Below are positions 22,836 through 31,249 of a stretch of DNA of 43,436 nt, piece by piece. Source of the DNA: Soonwooa sp. (lineage in GTDB: Bacteria > Bacteroidota > Bacteroidia > Flavobacteriales > Weeksellaceae). The translations under genes and the position numbers were made by a program. The stretch is from contig NZ_JASLDS010000019.1 in assembly GCF_030151385.1 (NCBI RefSeq), positions 1-43,436 of the forward strand, in the 5' to 3' direction. Each line of letters begins with the position of its first letter. Position 1 is the stretch's first letter. The notes beneath the pieces were generated by a model that did not search any database, had not been told where the DNA came from, and was given only the letters and a program-made list of their open reading frames with translations.

Positions 22836-25745
22836 ATGAAAAAAATCTTTACTAGTATTTTAGCTTGCGGACTTTTCACTACAGCATTTGCACAATGGAG
22901 TCCTACTTCTATGCAAGGTGAAAAGCTACGCTCAGAAGTTAATGCCAAGCATTATTATTCATTAGACCTAAACCTATTACGTTCTCAACTGAAAGGGGCG
23001 CAAGAAATGGGTAAAGGAGCAAAGCCTGTTATTGTGTCATTACCAACTTTAGATGGTAAGATGGAAAAATTTGCAGTTTATAGTCTACCTGTGGTAGTAC
23101 AATCTATAGCTGATAAATATGAGTTAGGATCTTACAGTGGCGTTGGCGTTGACGATCCAACCAAGTATGTAAGATTTAGTACAGCACCAAATGACTTCCA
23201 GTCGATGCTTTACCAAAACGGACAGTATTCGTTTATTGAGCCACAAAATGCTGCAAAAACAATATATGGGGTTTTCCCAAAGACTCAAAAGAATTCAACA
23301 GAGAAAGCTTTTGAATGTAAAGTAAATGAGTCTTTTGCATCAAAACAAGATCTTGAAAAATTAGCGAAAAACTCTGATTTCAGTAATCAACTAGGAGATT
23401 TCTCGAAAGCAAGTGACAAAAAATACCGTACTTATAGATTAGCTATTTCTGTTACTGGCGAATACACACAATATTTTGGAGGAGTTCCACAAGCGTTAAC
23501 TGCCATTAATGCAACGATGACACGTGTTAATGGTGTTTTCGAAAGAGATTTTGCCATTCACTTAAATCTTCAAGATTTTCCGCAACTCATCTATACAGAC
23601 CCCAATACTGATCCTTACTCCCCTGCCTCATCAGGAGCAGGACTCCAAAGTCTTTGGAATAAAGAACTTCAAACAAACCTAACCAATACCATTGGTAATG
23701 CAGCTTATGACATAGGTCATTTATTTGGTAGATCAGGTGGAGGTGGATCTGCAGGCGACATTGGTAATGTTTGTCGTGATGCAGCTCCTGCGAATGATAG
23801 CACCTCAAAAGGCTCTGCATATACATCTCCAGGAACAGGAGGTCCTGAAGGCGATAATTTCGATATTGATTTTGTAGCACACGAAATGGGGCATCAATTT
23901 GGTGCTTGGCATACATTCGCGCATGGTATCCATGCAGGAAGCGTAGCACACATGGAACCTGGATCTGGATCTACAATTATGGGCTATGCAGGTATCGTAG
24001 CAGGTGCAAATGTGCAAATGCATTCTGACCCATACTTCCACGCAATTAGTGTTAAGCAGGTACAAGATTACGTCAATACACAAGCTTGCGATGTTAACTC
24101 TCCAATTACGAACAATCCTCCTGTAGTTGCTGCAATGCCAGATGTTACAATTCCTAAAGGTACAGCCTTTGTGTTAAAAGCTTCTGCAACTGATGCAGAA
24201 AATGATGCATTAACTTACACATGGGAACAATATGACGCAGCGACTGCAGTTGTTACGTCTGTTACTGGCGATAATATTCAAGGACCAAAATTCCGTTCAA
24301 TCACAGGAACTTCAAGTCCTACAAGATATTTCCCGAAAGAATCTATGGTACTTGCAGGATCTTTGAGTAGTGCTACAGAATGGGAAGCTGTATCAAATGT
24401 TGCAAGACCAATGAACTTCCGAGTTACAGTTAGAGACAACAATCCAGACGTTAAGCAACAACAAACACAATTTGGTGCGCAAAAAGTAACTGTAGGTAAT
24501 GACGGTCCTTTTAAAGTTAATACAACTAAAGCGTACATAAATGGATCATCTCCTATCATATGGGATGTTGTTAATACAAGCGCAGCACCATATAATGTTG
24601 CAAATGTAAAAATTGACTTTACAAAAGACAATGGTACAACTTGGACAACATTGCTTGCTTCAACGCCAAATACAGGATCAGCAAATGTCTTCTTTCCGAA
24701 CTTAGCATTAGCATCGGGAGATAACATTAAGATAAGAGTATCTGCATTAGGAAACGTTTTCTACGCAGTATCTAGTGCAACCGTTGCTTTAATGGCTGGA
24801 TGCGATGAGACTGCTCCAGCAGGTCTTGCAGCAACTGGTATCACACAGACAAGTGCACAAACGGCTTGGGAACCAATTTCTGGAGCAACTTACAACTTCA
24901 AGTATAAAAAATCTGCAGATACTAACTGGACAGAAGCTAATGGTCTAACATCAGCTACCTATCTGATGAATCAATTAACACTTGATACTTCTTATGACAT
25001 AAGTGTTGCGGCAGTATGTAGTGGTACAGTTGGCGCATTTGCCAATGCTACTTTTAAGACAAAAGGAATAGAATATTGCTCTGCTTCTGCAACTAATGCA
25101 TCATACGAAAAGATTGACAATGTAACTTTTGCTGATATTAATAAATCTTCTACAGCAGCAGTTGGATATGAAGACTTTACTTCTGTCGTGGGTAATGTTG
25201 CAAAAGGACAATCTTATACATTTACTGCAACTGGAGCAACATCTTATGCTACTGACCAAGTACTTGTTTGGATTGATTTTGATGGTAATGGTAGCTTTGA
25301 CGATGCCGGCGAACAAGTATTAGTCACTACTAAGAAGAAATCACCTTGGACTGGTGAAATCACAATTCCAGCAAGTGCTAAAACTGGTAAAACAAGAATG
25401 AGAGTAAGAGTACATGATACGTCTTCTGGTCCAAACGCAACACCTTGTGGAACGTCTACTTATGGACAAGTTGAGGACTACTCCCTTAACATCGGAACTT
25501 TAGCTGTTAACGATGTACAAACTAATAACAAGTTACAAGTATATCCTAACCCAGCATCTGATGTTATTAACATCTCAAACATTACTTCAAAATCGACTTA
25601 CCAAATCGTTAACATGGCTGGTCAAGTTGTAGCAAACGGTGCGACTGACGGAAAAGTTCAGGTTTCTAAATTAGATAAAGGTGTATACATCATCACTATT
25701 GAGTCTAATGGTCAAAAATCTCAAACTAAATTTATCAAGAACTAA
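22836..25745 (+). CDS. secreted zinc metalloprotease (reprolysin-like) with Fn3, GEVED and T9SS sorting domains
   Basis: A 969-residue secreted protein. The signal peptide is 1-20 (TTAFAQ). A propeptide-like region precedes the metzincin catalytic domain (about 195-420) with zinc motif HEMGHQFGAWH (His349, Glu350, His353, His359) and Met-turn IMGYAG. Further on come Ig-like repeats, an Fn3 domain (about 655-745, starting APAGLAATGITQTSAQTAWEP), a GEVED domain (VWIDFDGNGSFDDAGEQV) and a C-terminal type A T9SS sorting domain (LQVYPNPASDVINIS to TKFIKN). The protein should be exported by Sec and then secreted or anchored at the surface by the type IX system. It is monocistronic with a strong terminator. 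It is probably a nutrient-acquiring or host-active protease; the substrate is unknown. Confidence 0.93.
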   Translation: MKKIFTSILACGLFTTAFAQWSPTSMQGEKLRSEVNAKHYYSLDLNLLRSQLKGAQEMGKGAKPVIVSLPTLDGKMEKFAVYSLPVVVQSIADKYELGSYSGVGVDDPTKYVRFSTAPNDFQSMLYQNGQYSFIEPQNAAKTIYGVFPKTQKNSTEKAFECKVNESFASKQDLEKLAKNSDFSNQLGDFSKASDKKYRTYRLAISVTGEYTQYFGGVPQALTAINATMTRVNGVFERDFAIHLNLQDFPQLIYTDPNTDPYSPASSGAGLQSLWNKELQTNLTNTIGNAAYDIGHLFGRSGGGGSAGDIGNVCRDAAPANDSTSKGSAYTSPGTGGPEGDNFDIDFVAHEMGHQFGAWHTFAHGIHAGSVAHMEPGSGSTIMGYAGIVAGANVQMHSDPYFHAISVKQVQDYVNTQACDVNSPITNNPPVVAAMPDVTIPKGTAFVLKASATDAENDALTYTWEQYDAATAVVTSVTGDNIQGPKFRSITGTSSPTRYFPKESMVLAGSLSSATEWEAVSNVARPMNFRVTVRDNNPDVKQQQTQFGAQKVTVGNDGPFKVNTTKAYINGSSPIIWDVVNTSAAPYNVANVKIDFTKDNGTTWTTLLASTPNTGSANVFFPNLALASGDNIKIRVSALGNVFYAVSSATVALMAGCDETAPAGLAATGITQTSAQTAWEPISGATYNFKYKKSADTNWTEANGLTSATYLMNQLTLDTSYDISVAAVCSGTVGAFANATFKTKGIEYCSASATNASYEKIDNVTFADINKSSTAAVGYEDFTSVVGNVAKGQSYTFTATGATSYATDQVLVWIDFDGNGSFDDAGEQVLVTTKKKSPWTGEITIPASAKTGKTRMRVRVHDTSSGPNATPCGTSTYGQVEDYSLNIGTLAVNDVQTNNKLQVYPNPASDVINISNITSKSTYQIVNMAGQVVANGATDGKVQVSKLDKGVYIITIESNGQKSQTKFIKN

Positions 25746-25768
25746 TAATTAGTTTTTATCAATAAATT

Positions 25769-25800
25769 AAGCCCTTTCAGTATTGAAAGGGCTTTTTTAT
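25769..25800 (+). terminator. intrinsic terminator of the metalloprotease gene
   Basis: AAGCCCTTTCA (25769-25779) and TGAAAGGGCTT (25784-25794), an 11-bp perfect stem with a 4-nt loop, followed by T residues. Confidence 0.92.
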
Positions 25801-25822
25801 ACTTTGATCTGGAAAATAGATT

Positions 25823-26425
25823 TTAAATCGCGTTTAGCTTAACAAGAAAATCCTTTGTTGCAATCTCTAAATCTTTAAAATTCGAATTGTTATAAATTAC
25901 GAAATCTGCTTTTTTTATTTTTTCGCGCTCTGGCATTTGTTTTTCGATGACCTTTTCGACTTCGCGGTATGTTTTACCATCACGATCCATCACGCGTTTT
26001 ATCCTTGTATTTTCGTCAGCCGTCACCAAAAGACTTTTAAAACATTTTTTGTGAAGTCCAAGCTCAAACAATAAAGCTGTTTCTTTAAACAAGAATCGTG
26101 CGTCATGATTTATAACCCAGTTTTCAAAATCAATAGCTACCGCAGGATGTATCAAATGATTTAGCTGCTCCAGTTTTAACTTATCATTAAAAACAATATC
26201 CGCAACATGCTTCCGATTATAAACGCCGTCAACATAAGCCTCCTCTCCTAGTAATTCTTTTATTTTTTGAATTAAAACTTCATCTTCATTAACAATATCT
26301 TTTGCGCGATCGTCGGAATAGTAAACCGCAAAACCTTCTTTCTCAAGAATCTCTGCAACACTACTCTTTCCCGATCCGATACCACCAGTCAGTCCAATAA
26401 TATTCCTTGTCCTCTGCTCTTCCAT
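25823..26425 (-). CDS. coaE: dephospho-CoA kinase
   Basis: A 200-residue kinase for the last step of coenzyme A synthesis. The P-loop is GGIGSGKSS (14-22 region), followed by YYSDDRAKDIV with the substrate Asp, an HPAV segment in the CoA-binding region and RVMDRDGKTYREVEKVIEKQ in the LID. The length fits the family. Its ATG is one base from the stop of the upstream metallo-hydrolase gene, so it is the last gene of the minus-strand ruvB row. Confidence 0.95.
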   Translation of the reverse strand: MEEQRTRNIIGLTGGIGSGKSSVAEILEKEGFAVYYSDDRAKDIVNEDEVLIQKIKELLGEEAYVDGVYNRKHVADIVFNDKLKLEQLNHLIHPAVAIDFENWVINHDARFLFKETALLFELGLHKKCFKSLLVTADENTRIKRVMDRDGKTYREVEKVIEKQMPEREKIKKADFVIYNNSNFKDLEIATKDFLVKLNAI

Positions 26426-27292
26426 CTAGTATCCAAAAACTTCGTTGAAAGAATATGTTTGATCCAATCGTACTCCTTTTTCAGTCATTTTAAGACTAGC
26501 CAACTCGTTGTGTGCGTCATGTTCAAAAAACAAAAGATAGTCATTGTCCACACATTGTTTTAAAAACTTTTCCTTCTCCGCAACCGTCAATAAAGGTCTT
26601 GTATCATAACCCATAACATAGACCAACGGAATATGTCCAGCTGTTGCAATAAGATCAGCCGCAAAAACAATCGTTTTTTCTTGGTATTGAATAACAGGCA
26701 ACATTTGCTTTTCCGTATGCCCATCAACAAAAATAACATCCATCTTTAGATCTGGCGCAAATCCGTAATTTCCAGTTTTTGGAATTGGTAAAAAATTAAG
26801 TTGTCCACTTTCTTGGATTGGCAAAATATTCTCTTTTAAGAAACTCGCCTTTTCTCTAGGATTCGGATTAACCGCCCAATCCCAATGGTTTTCATTAGTC
26901 CAAAAATGTGCATTTTTAAAAGCCGAACGATAACCAGTTTTGTCATTATTCCATTCGATTGCACCGCCACAATGGTCAAAATGCAAATGTGTTAAAAATA
27001 CATCTGTAATATCCTCTCTTACAAAACCATATCTTGAAAGGTTTTTATCCAAATTATCGTCACCCCAAAGCGAATAATGACCAAAGAATTTATCATCTTG
27101 TTTATTCCCAAGACCGCAATCAATTAAGATTAATTTTTTACCATCTTCAACCAGCAGAGAGCGCGTGCCGAGTTCGATAAGATTTTTTTCATCAGCAGGA
27201 TTGGTTTTGTTCCAAATTGATTTTGGGACAACGCCAAACATTGCGCCACCATCTAGCTTGAATTTTCCACATTGTATGGGATATAACTTCAT
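26426..27292 (-). CDS. metallo-beta-lactamase-fold hydrolase
   Basis: A 288-residue MBL-fold protein. The zinc motif is THLHFDHCGG (His102, His104, Asp106, His107), with a further His in VDGHTEKQM and Asp in FAADLIATAGH. The N-terminus has LIDCGLGNKQDDKFFGHYSLWG, typical of the AHL-lactonase/AttM-like subgroup, which is common in Bacteroidota but often of unknown substrate. No signal peptide is present, so it acts in the cytosol. It lies between the paiB-like gene (4 nt) and coaE (adjacent). Quorum-quenching activity is possible but not demonstrated by sequence. Confidence 0.85.
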   Translation of the reverse strand: MKLYPIQCGKFKLDGGAMFGVVPKSIWNKTNPADEKNLIELGTRSLLVEDGKKLILIDCGLGNKQDDKFFGHYSLWGDDNLDKNLSRYGFVREDITDVFLTHLHFDHCGGAIEWNNDKTGYRSAFKNAHFWTNENHWDWAVNPNPREKASFLKENILPIQESGQLNFLPIPKTGNYGFAPDLKMDVIFVDGHTEKQMLPVIQYQEKTIVFAADLIATAGHIPLVYVMGYDTRPLLTVAEKEKFLKQCVDNDYLLFFEHDAHNELASLKMTEKGVRLDQTYSFNEVFGY

Positions 27293-27296
27293 AGTT

Positions 27297-27911
27297 CTAA
27301 CTTTTTTTATTTAGCGTCATTTGATTAGCAATTTCTTTTGCTTTAGCATCATTTGACTGTTGTAGTTCTTTTATAATATTATTGTAATCTTGGTCGTTTC
27401 TATTTTGGCTAAGCTTATTTGCAATATATATTTTATCAGGAATAATAAATATTCCAAAAGCACCTTTCATTTCTTTTCTTACAAAATCGTCACCCATATT
27501 TTTAACCAACATCGGACATTTTTGAGAAGTTTCATACTTGTTAGTTAATCGATCCAAATGTTGATAAAGCTCATCATCATTCATTAATTTTATCCTTCCG
27601 CGAATCTGAACGGCTTGATAATTCCAAGTTGACACATTCGTCTTTTCGTACCATGATGAAGAAATATAGGTATGTGCACCTAAAAAATCACATAACACTT
27701 CATCGCCATCTTTCAAAAGTTTCGCTTGTGGATTTGCTCTAGAAATATGACTTTCCAGCAAAAAATTTTCAGCATCTCCATGCATCATAAACATAGCGTG
27801 CGTCGCCAACAATTGCTCCTTACTAGAAATCAAAAGTCCAAAAGCATTGTTTGATATAATTTGTTGCAGTAAAGAAAAATCTTCACTTCTATAATTTTTA
27901 GGTATAAACAC
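27297..27911 (-). CDS. PaiB-like FMN-binding protein
   Basis: A 204-residue protein of the FMN-binding negative transcriptional regulator family (PaiB). It starts with GTG at 27911-27909 giving MFIPKNYRSED, where PaiB homologues begin with a similar [MF]xPxxY/F piece, so the non-ATG start looks right. Further conserved parts are NAFGLLISS, ANPQAKLL, FLGAHTYISSSWYEK, VSTWNYQAVQIRG and the C-terminal EMKGAFGIFI. The split-barrel fold binds FMN; the DNA-binding role comes from Bacillus paiAB and is uncertain here. It lies 61 nt after ruvB and 4 nt before the MBL gene. Confidence 0.87.
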   Translation of the reverse strand: MFIPKNYRSEDFSLLQQIISNNAFGLLISSKEQLLATHAMFMMHGDAENFLLESHISRANPQAKLLKDGDEVLCDFLGAHTYISSSWYEKTNVSTWNYQAVQIRGRIKLMNDDELYQHLDRLTNKYETSQKCPMLVKNMGDDFVRKEMKGAFGIFIIPDKIYIANKLSQNRNDQDYNNIIKELQQSNDAKAKEIANQMTLNKKS

Positions 27912-27972
27912 TTTTTAGCTTTTTCTATCTATTATTTTTAAAAACACAAAAGTCGCTCTGGTTTTCATCATC

Positions 27973-28995
27973 TTAAAACAAAGTATCTGGTTTGCGTGGC
28001 ACCGAAAGATTAAGATGCTTGTAGGCTTTTTCGGTTACTTCTCTACCTCGCGGTGTTCTGATAATAAAACCTTCCTGAATTAAATAAGGCTCATAAACTT
28101 CCTCCAAAGTTTCGGGATTTTCTCCAATGGAAGTCGCCAAAGCACTGATGCCAACTGGTTTTGCTTTAAAATTCTGAATCATCGTCAACAAAATCTTATT
28201 GTCCATTTCGTCCAATCCAAATTCGTCAACATTTAGAGAGTCCAAAGCATATTTTGTAATCTTAATTTCGATTTCGCCATTACCTTTTATCTCTGCAAAA
28301 TCGCGGACGCGACGCAGCAAAGCATTCGCAATTCTTGGTGTACCGCGGCTGCGTCTTGCAATTTCTATCGCTGCATCTTCATAGATTTTAATCCCCAAAA
28401 CACGGGCACTTCTAATAATAATCGTCGACAACAACTCGATATTATAATATTCTAAACGCGATTGAATCCCGAATCTCGCCAACAAAGGCTTTGTCAACAT
28501 ACCAGATCTTGTCGTTGCACCAACCAAAGTGAAAGGATTTAACCCAATCTGTACACTTCTCGCGTTGGGACCAGTTTCTAACATGATATCGATTTTGAAA
28601 TCCTCCATCGCCGAATACAAGTATTCTTCTACAACTGGCGAAAGTCTATGGATTTCATCGATGAACAAAACATCATTCTCTTCCAAATTGGTTAACAAAC
28701 CAGCGAGACTTCCAGGTTTGTCAAGCACAGGTCCAGAAGTAATTTTGCAACCTACACCCAACTCATTTGCAATAATATGCGATAGCGTCGTTTTACCAAG
28801 ACCTGGAGGTCCATGTAAAAGTACGTGATCCAATGCAGCACCTCTATTTTTGGCTGCTGCGACAAAGATTTCTAGATTTTCTAAAGTCTTACGTTGTCCC
28901 GCAAAATCTTGAAACGACTGGGGACGTATCTGCTCCTCACTCATCAACTCTTCAGGCGAATAATTGTCTTTATCGGGATGAAGAAACTCCGGCAT
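27973..28995 (-). CDS. ruvB: Holliday junction branch migration helicase RuvB
   Basis: A 340-residue AAA+ motor that, with RuvA, drives branch migration in recombination repair. Walker A is GPPGLGKTT (62-70), Walker B is FIDEIHRLS (Asp113-Glu114), sensor 1 is GATTRSGML and the arginine-finger segment is RSRGTPRIANALLRR. The C-terminal winged helix contains EPYLIQEGFIIRTPRGR. The length matches the family. It is the first gene of the minus row, divergent from purA. Confidence 0.96.
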   Translation of the reverse strand: MPEFLHPDKDNYSPEELMSEEQIRPQSFQDFAGQRKTLENLEIFVAAAKNRGAALDHVLLHGPPGLGKTTLSHIIANELGVGCKITSGPVLDKPGSLAGLLTNLEENDVLFIDEIHRLSPVVEEYLYSAMEDFKIDIMLETGPNARSVQIGLNPFTLVGATTRSGMLTKPLLARFGIQSRLEYYNIELLSTIIIRSARVLGIKIYEDAAIEIARRSRGTPRIANALLRRVRDFAEIKGNGEIEIKITKYALDSLNVDEFGLDEMDNKILLTMIQNFKAKPVGISALATSIGENPETLEEVYEPYLIQEGFIIRTPRGREVTEKAYKHLNLSVPRKPDTLF

Positions 28996-29021
28996 TTTGT
29001 AATTTTATTTTTGTTGATACT

Positions 29022-29029
29022 CAAAGATA
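29022..29029 (-). promoter_or_regulatory. candidate -7 box of ruvB
   Basis: On the minus strand TATCTTTG fits TAnnTTTG and lies 26 nt before the ruvB ATG. No clear TTG at the right distance, so support is partial. Confidence 0.4.
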
Positions 29030-29103
29030 AGATTTTCTAATGGGAAAAAAAATGTAGTTAGCGACTATTAAAAAATAATTTAAAAATTAGCTTTAATATA
29101 ATT

Positions 29104-29133
29104 TTGTAAAGCTCTGAATTAAAAGTAAATTTG
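29104..29133 (+). promoter_or_regulatory. flavobacterial promoter of purA
   Basis: TTG (29104-29106), a 19-nt spacer and TAAATTTG (29126-29133) match the -33 TTG / -7 TAnnTTTG consensus exactly. The expected start is near 29139, giving a leader of about 24 nt before the ATG at 29163. A second TAATTTTG at 29099-29106 overlaps the -33 element. Confidence 0.65.
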
Positions 29134-29162
29134 TAGAAATCTAATAAAAAAAGTAAAAATAT

Positions 29163-30452
29163 ATGTCAACTTACGTAGTTGTAGGTCTCCAATACGGAGA
29201 TGAAGGAAAAGGAAAAATAACCGACGTTTTATCAGCAAAATCGGACTATGTTGTGCGCTTCCAAGGTGGTGACAACGCTGGTCATACGGTATATGTTGGT
29301 GACGAAAAGTTCGTATTACAATTATTACCATCGGGTGTTTTACAATGCCGCGGAAAATGCTTTTTAGCAAATGGTGTTGTGGTAAATCCTAAATCCTTTT
29401 TGCGTGAAATAAAACAAATCGAAGACAAAGGTCAAAAAACTGATCATGTTTTTATCAGCCGTAGAGCGCATGTTATCATGCCTTACCACATTTTGCTTGA
29501 TACTTATCGTGAGGAAGAGTTGTCTGGCGAAAATCAAATTGGTACAACTAAAAAAGGGATTGGACCTTGTTACGAGGACAAAATCTCAAGAGTTGGCATC
29601 CGTATGATTGACCTTTTGAATCCAGAGATTCTTGCTGAAAAAATCAAAGCTAACCTAAAGGTTAAAAACAGTCTTTTCGAGAAATATTTCGACAAACCGA
29701 CTTTATCTTTTGACGAAATCTACAACGAGTTTTTAGAACTTGGTGAAAAATTAAAAGATAGAATCGTTGACACAGAATTAGAACTTAACGAAGCCATCAA
29801 AGAAGGTAAAAATGTATTATTTGAAGGTGCACAAGCATTAATGCTAGATATCGACTTTGGAACTTATCCTTATGTAACTTCGTCGTCGCCATCAACTGGT
29901 GGTGTTTGTACAGGTGCAGGTGTTCCACCAACTGCTTTGGAGAACCTAATTGGTGTTGCAAAAGCTTATTGTACCCGTGTTGGTAATGGACCTTTCCCAA
30001 CAGAATTGGATAACGAACTTGGTGCTGAAATTCAAAAAATTGGTGGTGAGTTCGGTGCGGTTACTGGTAGACCAAGAAGAACTGGTTGGTTAGATTTGGT
30101 TTCTTTGAAGCATGCTTGTATGATTAACGGAATCAACAACCTTGTCATTACAAAACTTGATGTTCTTACTGGTCTTGGCAAATTAAAAATTGCAACGCAT
30201 TACAAAACTGAAGATGGAAAAATCATCGACTATTTCACTTCTTCGACAACTAAGTTGTACAACTACGAGCCAATCTACAAAGAACTTGACGGTTGGGACG
30301 AAGACATTACAAAGGTAAGAAGTTATGATGAGCTTCCACAAACTGCTCAACGCTACATCGAATTTATCGAAGAATATTTGGGCATCAATGTTTATCTTGT
30401 TTCTGTTGGTCCAGAACGCTCGCAAAACATTATCAGAAAAGAGTTATTCTAA
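29163..30452 (+). CDS. purA: adenylosuccinate synthetase
   Basis: A 429-residue enzyme joining IMP and aspartate with GTP in AMP synthesis. It has the GTP-binding loop YGDEGKGK with Asp13, His41 in NAGHTVYV, IGTTKKGIGPCYEDK, FEGAQALMLDIDFGTYPYVTSS and the KLDVLTG base-binding motif near the C-terminus. The length is canonical. It is monocistronic, with a clear promoter and a perfect 15-bp terminator. Confidence 0.97.
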   Translation: MSTYVVVGLQYGDEGKGKITDVLSAKSDYVVRFQGGDNAGHTVYVGDEKFVLQLLPSGVLQCRGKCFLANGVVVNPKSFLREIKQIEDKGQKTDHVFISRRAHVIMPYHILLDTYREEELSGENQIGTTKKGIGPCYEDKISRVGIRMIDLLNPEILAEKIKANLKVKNSLFEKYFDKPTLSFDEIYNEFLELGEKLKDRIVDTELELNEAIKEGKNVLFEGAQALMLDIDFGTYPYVTSSSPSTGGVCTGAGVPPTALENLIGVAKAYCTRVGNGPFPTELDNELGAEIQKIGGEFGAVTGRPRRTGWLDLVSLKHACMINGINNLVITKLDVLTGLGKLKIATHYKTEDGKIIDYFTSSTTKLYNYEPIYKELDGWDEDITKVRSYDELPQTAQRYIEFIEEYLGINVYLVSVGPERSQNIIRKELF

Positions 30453-30466
30453 AAAATACAATACTC

Positions 30467-30497
30467 AAAAAAGCTCCGAAATTTCGGAGCTTTTTTT
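30467..30497 (+). terminator. intrinsic terminator of purA
   Basis: A perfect 30-base palindrome (arms of 15 bp, centre 30481/30482, core CTCCGAAATTTCGGAG) flanked by A-run and T-run. It lies 15 nt after the purA stop and can stop transcription in both directions. Confidence 0.93.
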
Positions 30498-30630
30498 ATT
30501 TTTATTAACAAAATTTAAGATTTTTAACATTTCTTTTAACCTCTTTGGAATCGTAATTGTCTTACTAAAGACGATAAACAAAATTATTCCGTTATTAATA
30601 TTAAAGGAGTAATTATAAAAGGAGATTGTT

Positions 30631-31194
30631 ATGAAAAAGATATTTTTAAGCGGATTCGCAGCGTTAATGTTAGTCGTGTCTTGTAATAAAGACGATAAGA
30701 AAGTTGAAGCTTCACTAGAACAACAAAAGATAGAATATCAAGCTCGACAATTGGACATTGAAAAACAAAAATTAGCTATCGAAAAAGAAAAAATGGAATT
30801 CGAGAAAACCAAAATGAAAGATAGCATCGCCAAAGCAGATGACAACAAAAAAGCTTTGGTACAAAATACAGCAGTAGCACCTAAGACGAAAACCAAAACA
30901 AAAAGAAGCTATGGTTCTTCTGGTTATAGCAATAATGGTTATGCTAGCACTTCTGGGAACTCAAATGCTGGCGCATCTTCTGGTACAACAACCACTGCTC
31001 CACAGAAAAAAGGAATGAGCTCTGCAGCTAAAGGTACTATTATTGGGACTATTGGTGGTGCAGTAGCAGGTGCAGTTATTTCTAGAAAAAACCCAGGTCT
31101 TGGCGCTGTAATTGGTGGTGTTGCTGGTGGTGCAACAGGTTATGCCATCGGTAGATCCGAAGACAGAAAATCTGGTCGTGTACAAAGAAAGTAG
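30631..31194 (+). CDS. lipoprotein with coiled coil and YMGG-like glycine zipper
   Basis: A 187-residue lipoprotein with lipobox VVSC (Cys18). Residues about 25-75 form a charged coiled coil (QQKIEYQARQLDIEKQK and following). A Lys/Thr then Ser/Gly-rich low-complexity linker (85-130) follows, then a glycine zipper (GTIIGTIGGAVAGAVIS and LGAVIGGVAGGATGYAIG, about 138-175) that is likely to insert in the outer membrane. The tail is basic. This domain pattern resembles envelope lipoproteins of the glycine-zipper type; a specific function is unknown. The GGAG sequence before the ATG (AAAGGAG at 30619-30625) is one of the few SD-like sites in the window. Confidence 0.75.
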   Translation: MKKIFLSGFAALMLVVSCNKDDKKVEASLEQQKIEYQARQLDIEKQKLAIEKEKMEFEKTKMKDSIAKADDNKKALVQNTAVAPKTKTKTKRSYGSSGYSNNGYASTSGNSNAGASSGTTTTAPQKKGMSSAAKGTIIGTIGGAVAGAVISRKNPGLGAVIGGVAGGATGYAIGRSEDRKSGRVQRK

Positions 31195-31217
31195 TAGTTA
31201 GTTATATATTTTTATGA

Positions 31218-31249
31218 AAAGATTGTCTAATTTTAGGCAATCTTTTTTT
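31218..31249 (+). terminator. intrinsic terminator of the glycine-zipper lipoprotein gene
   Basis: AAAGATTGTCTAA (31218-31230) pairs with TTAGGCAATCTTT (31233-31245) through one T-G pair, followed by a T-run. It overlaps the first codons of the longest open frame of the next gene, which argues that the real start of that gene is the ATG at 31250. Confidence 0.75.
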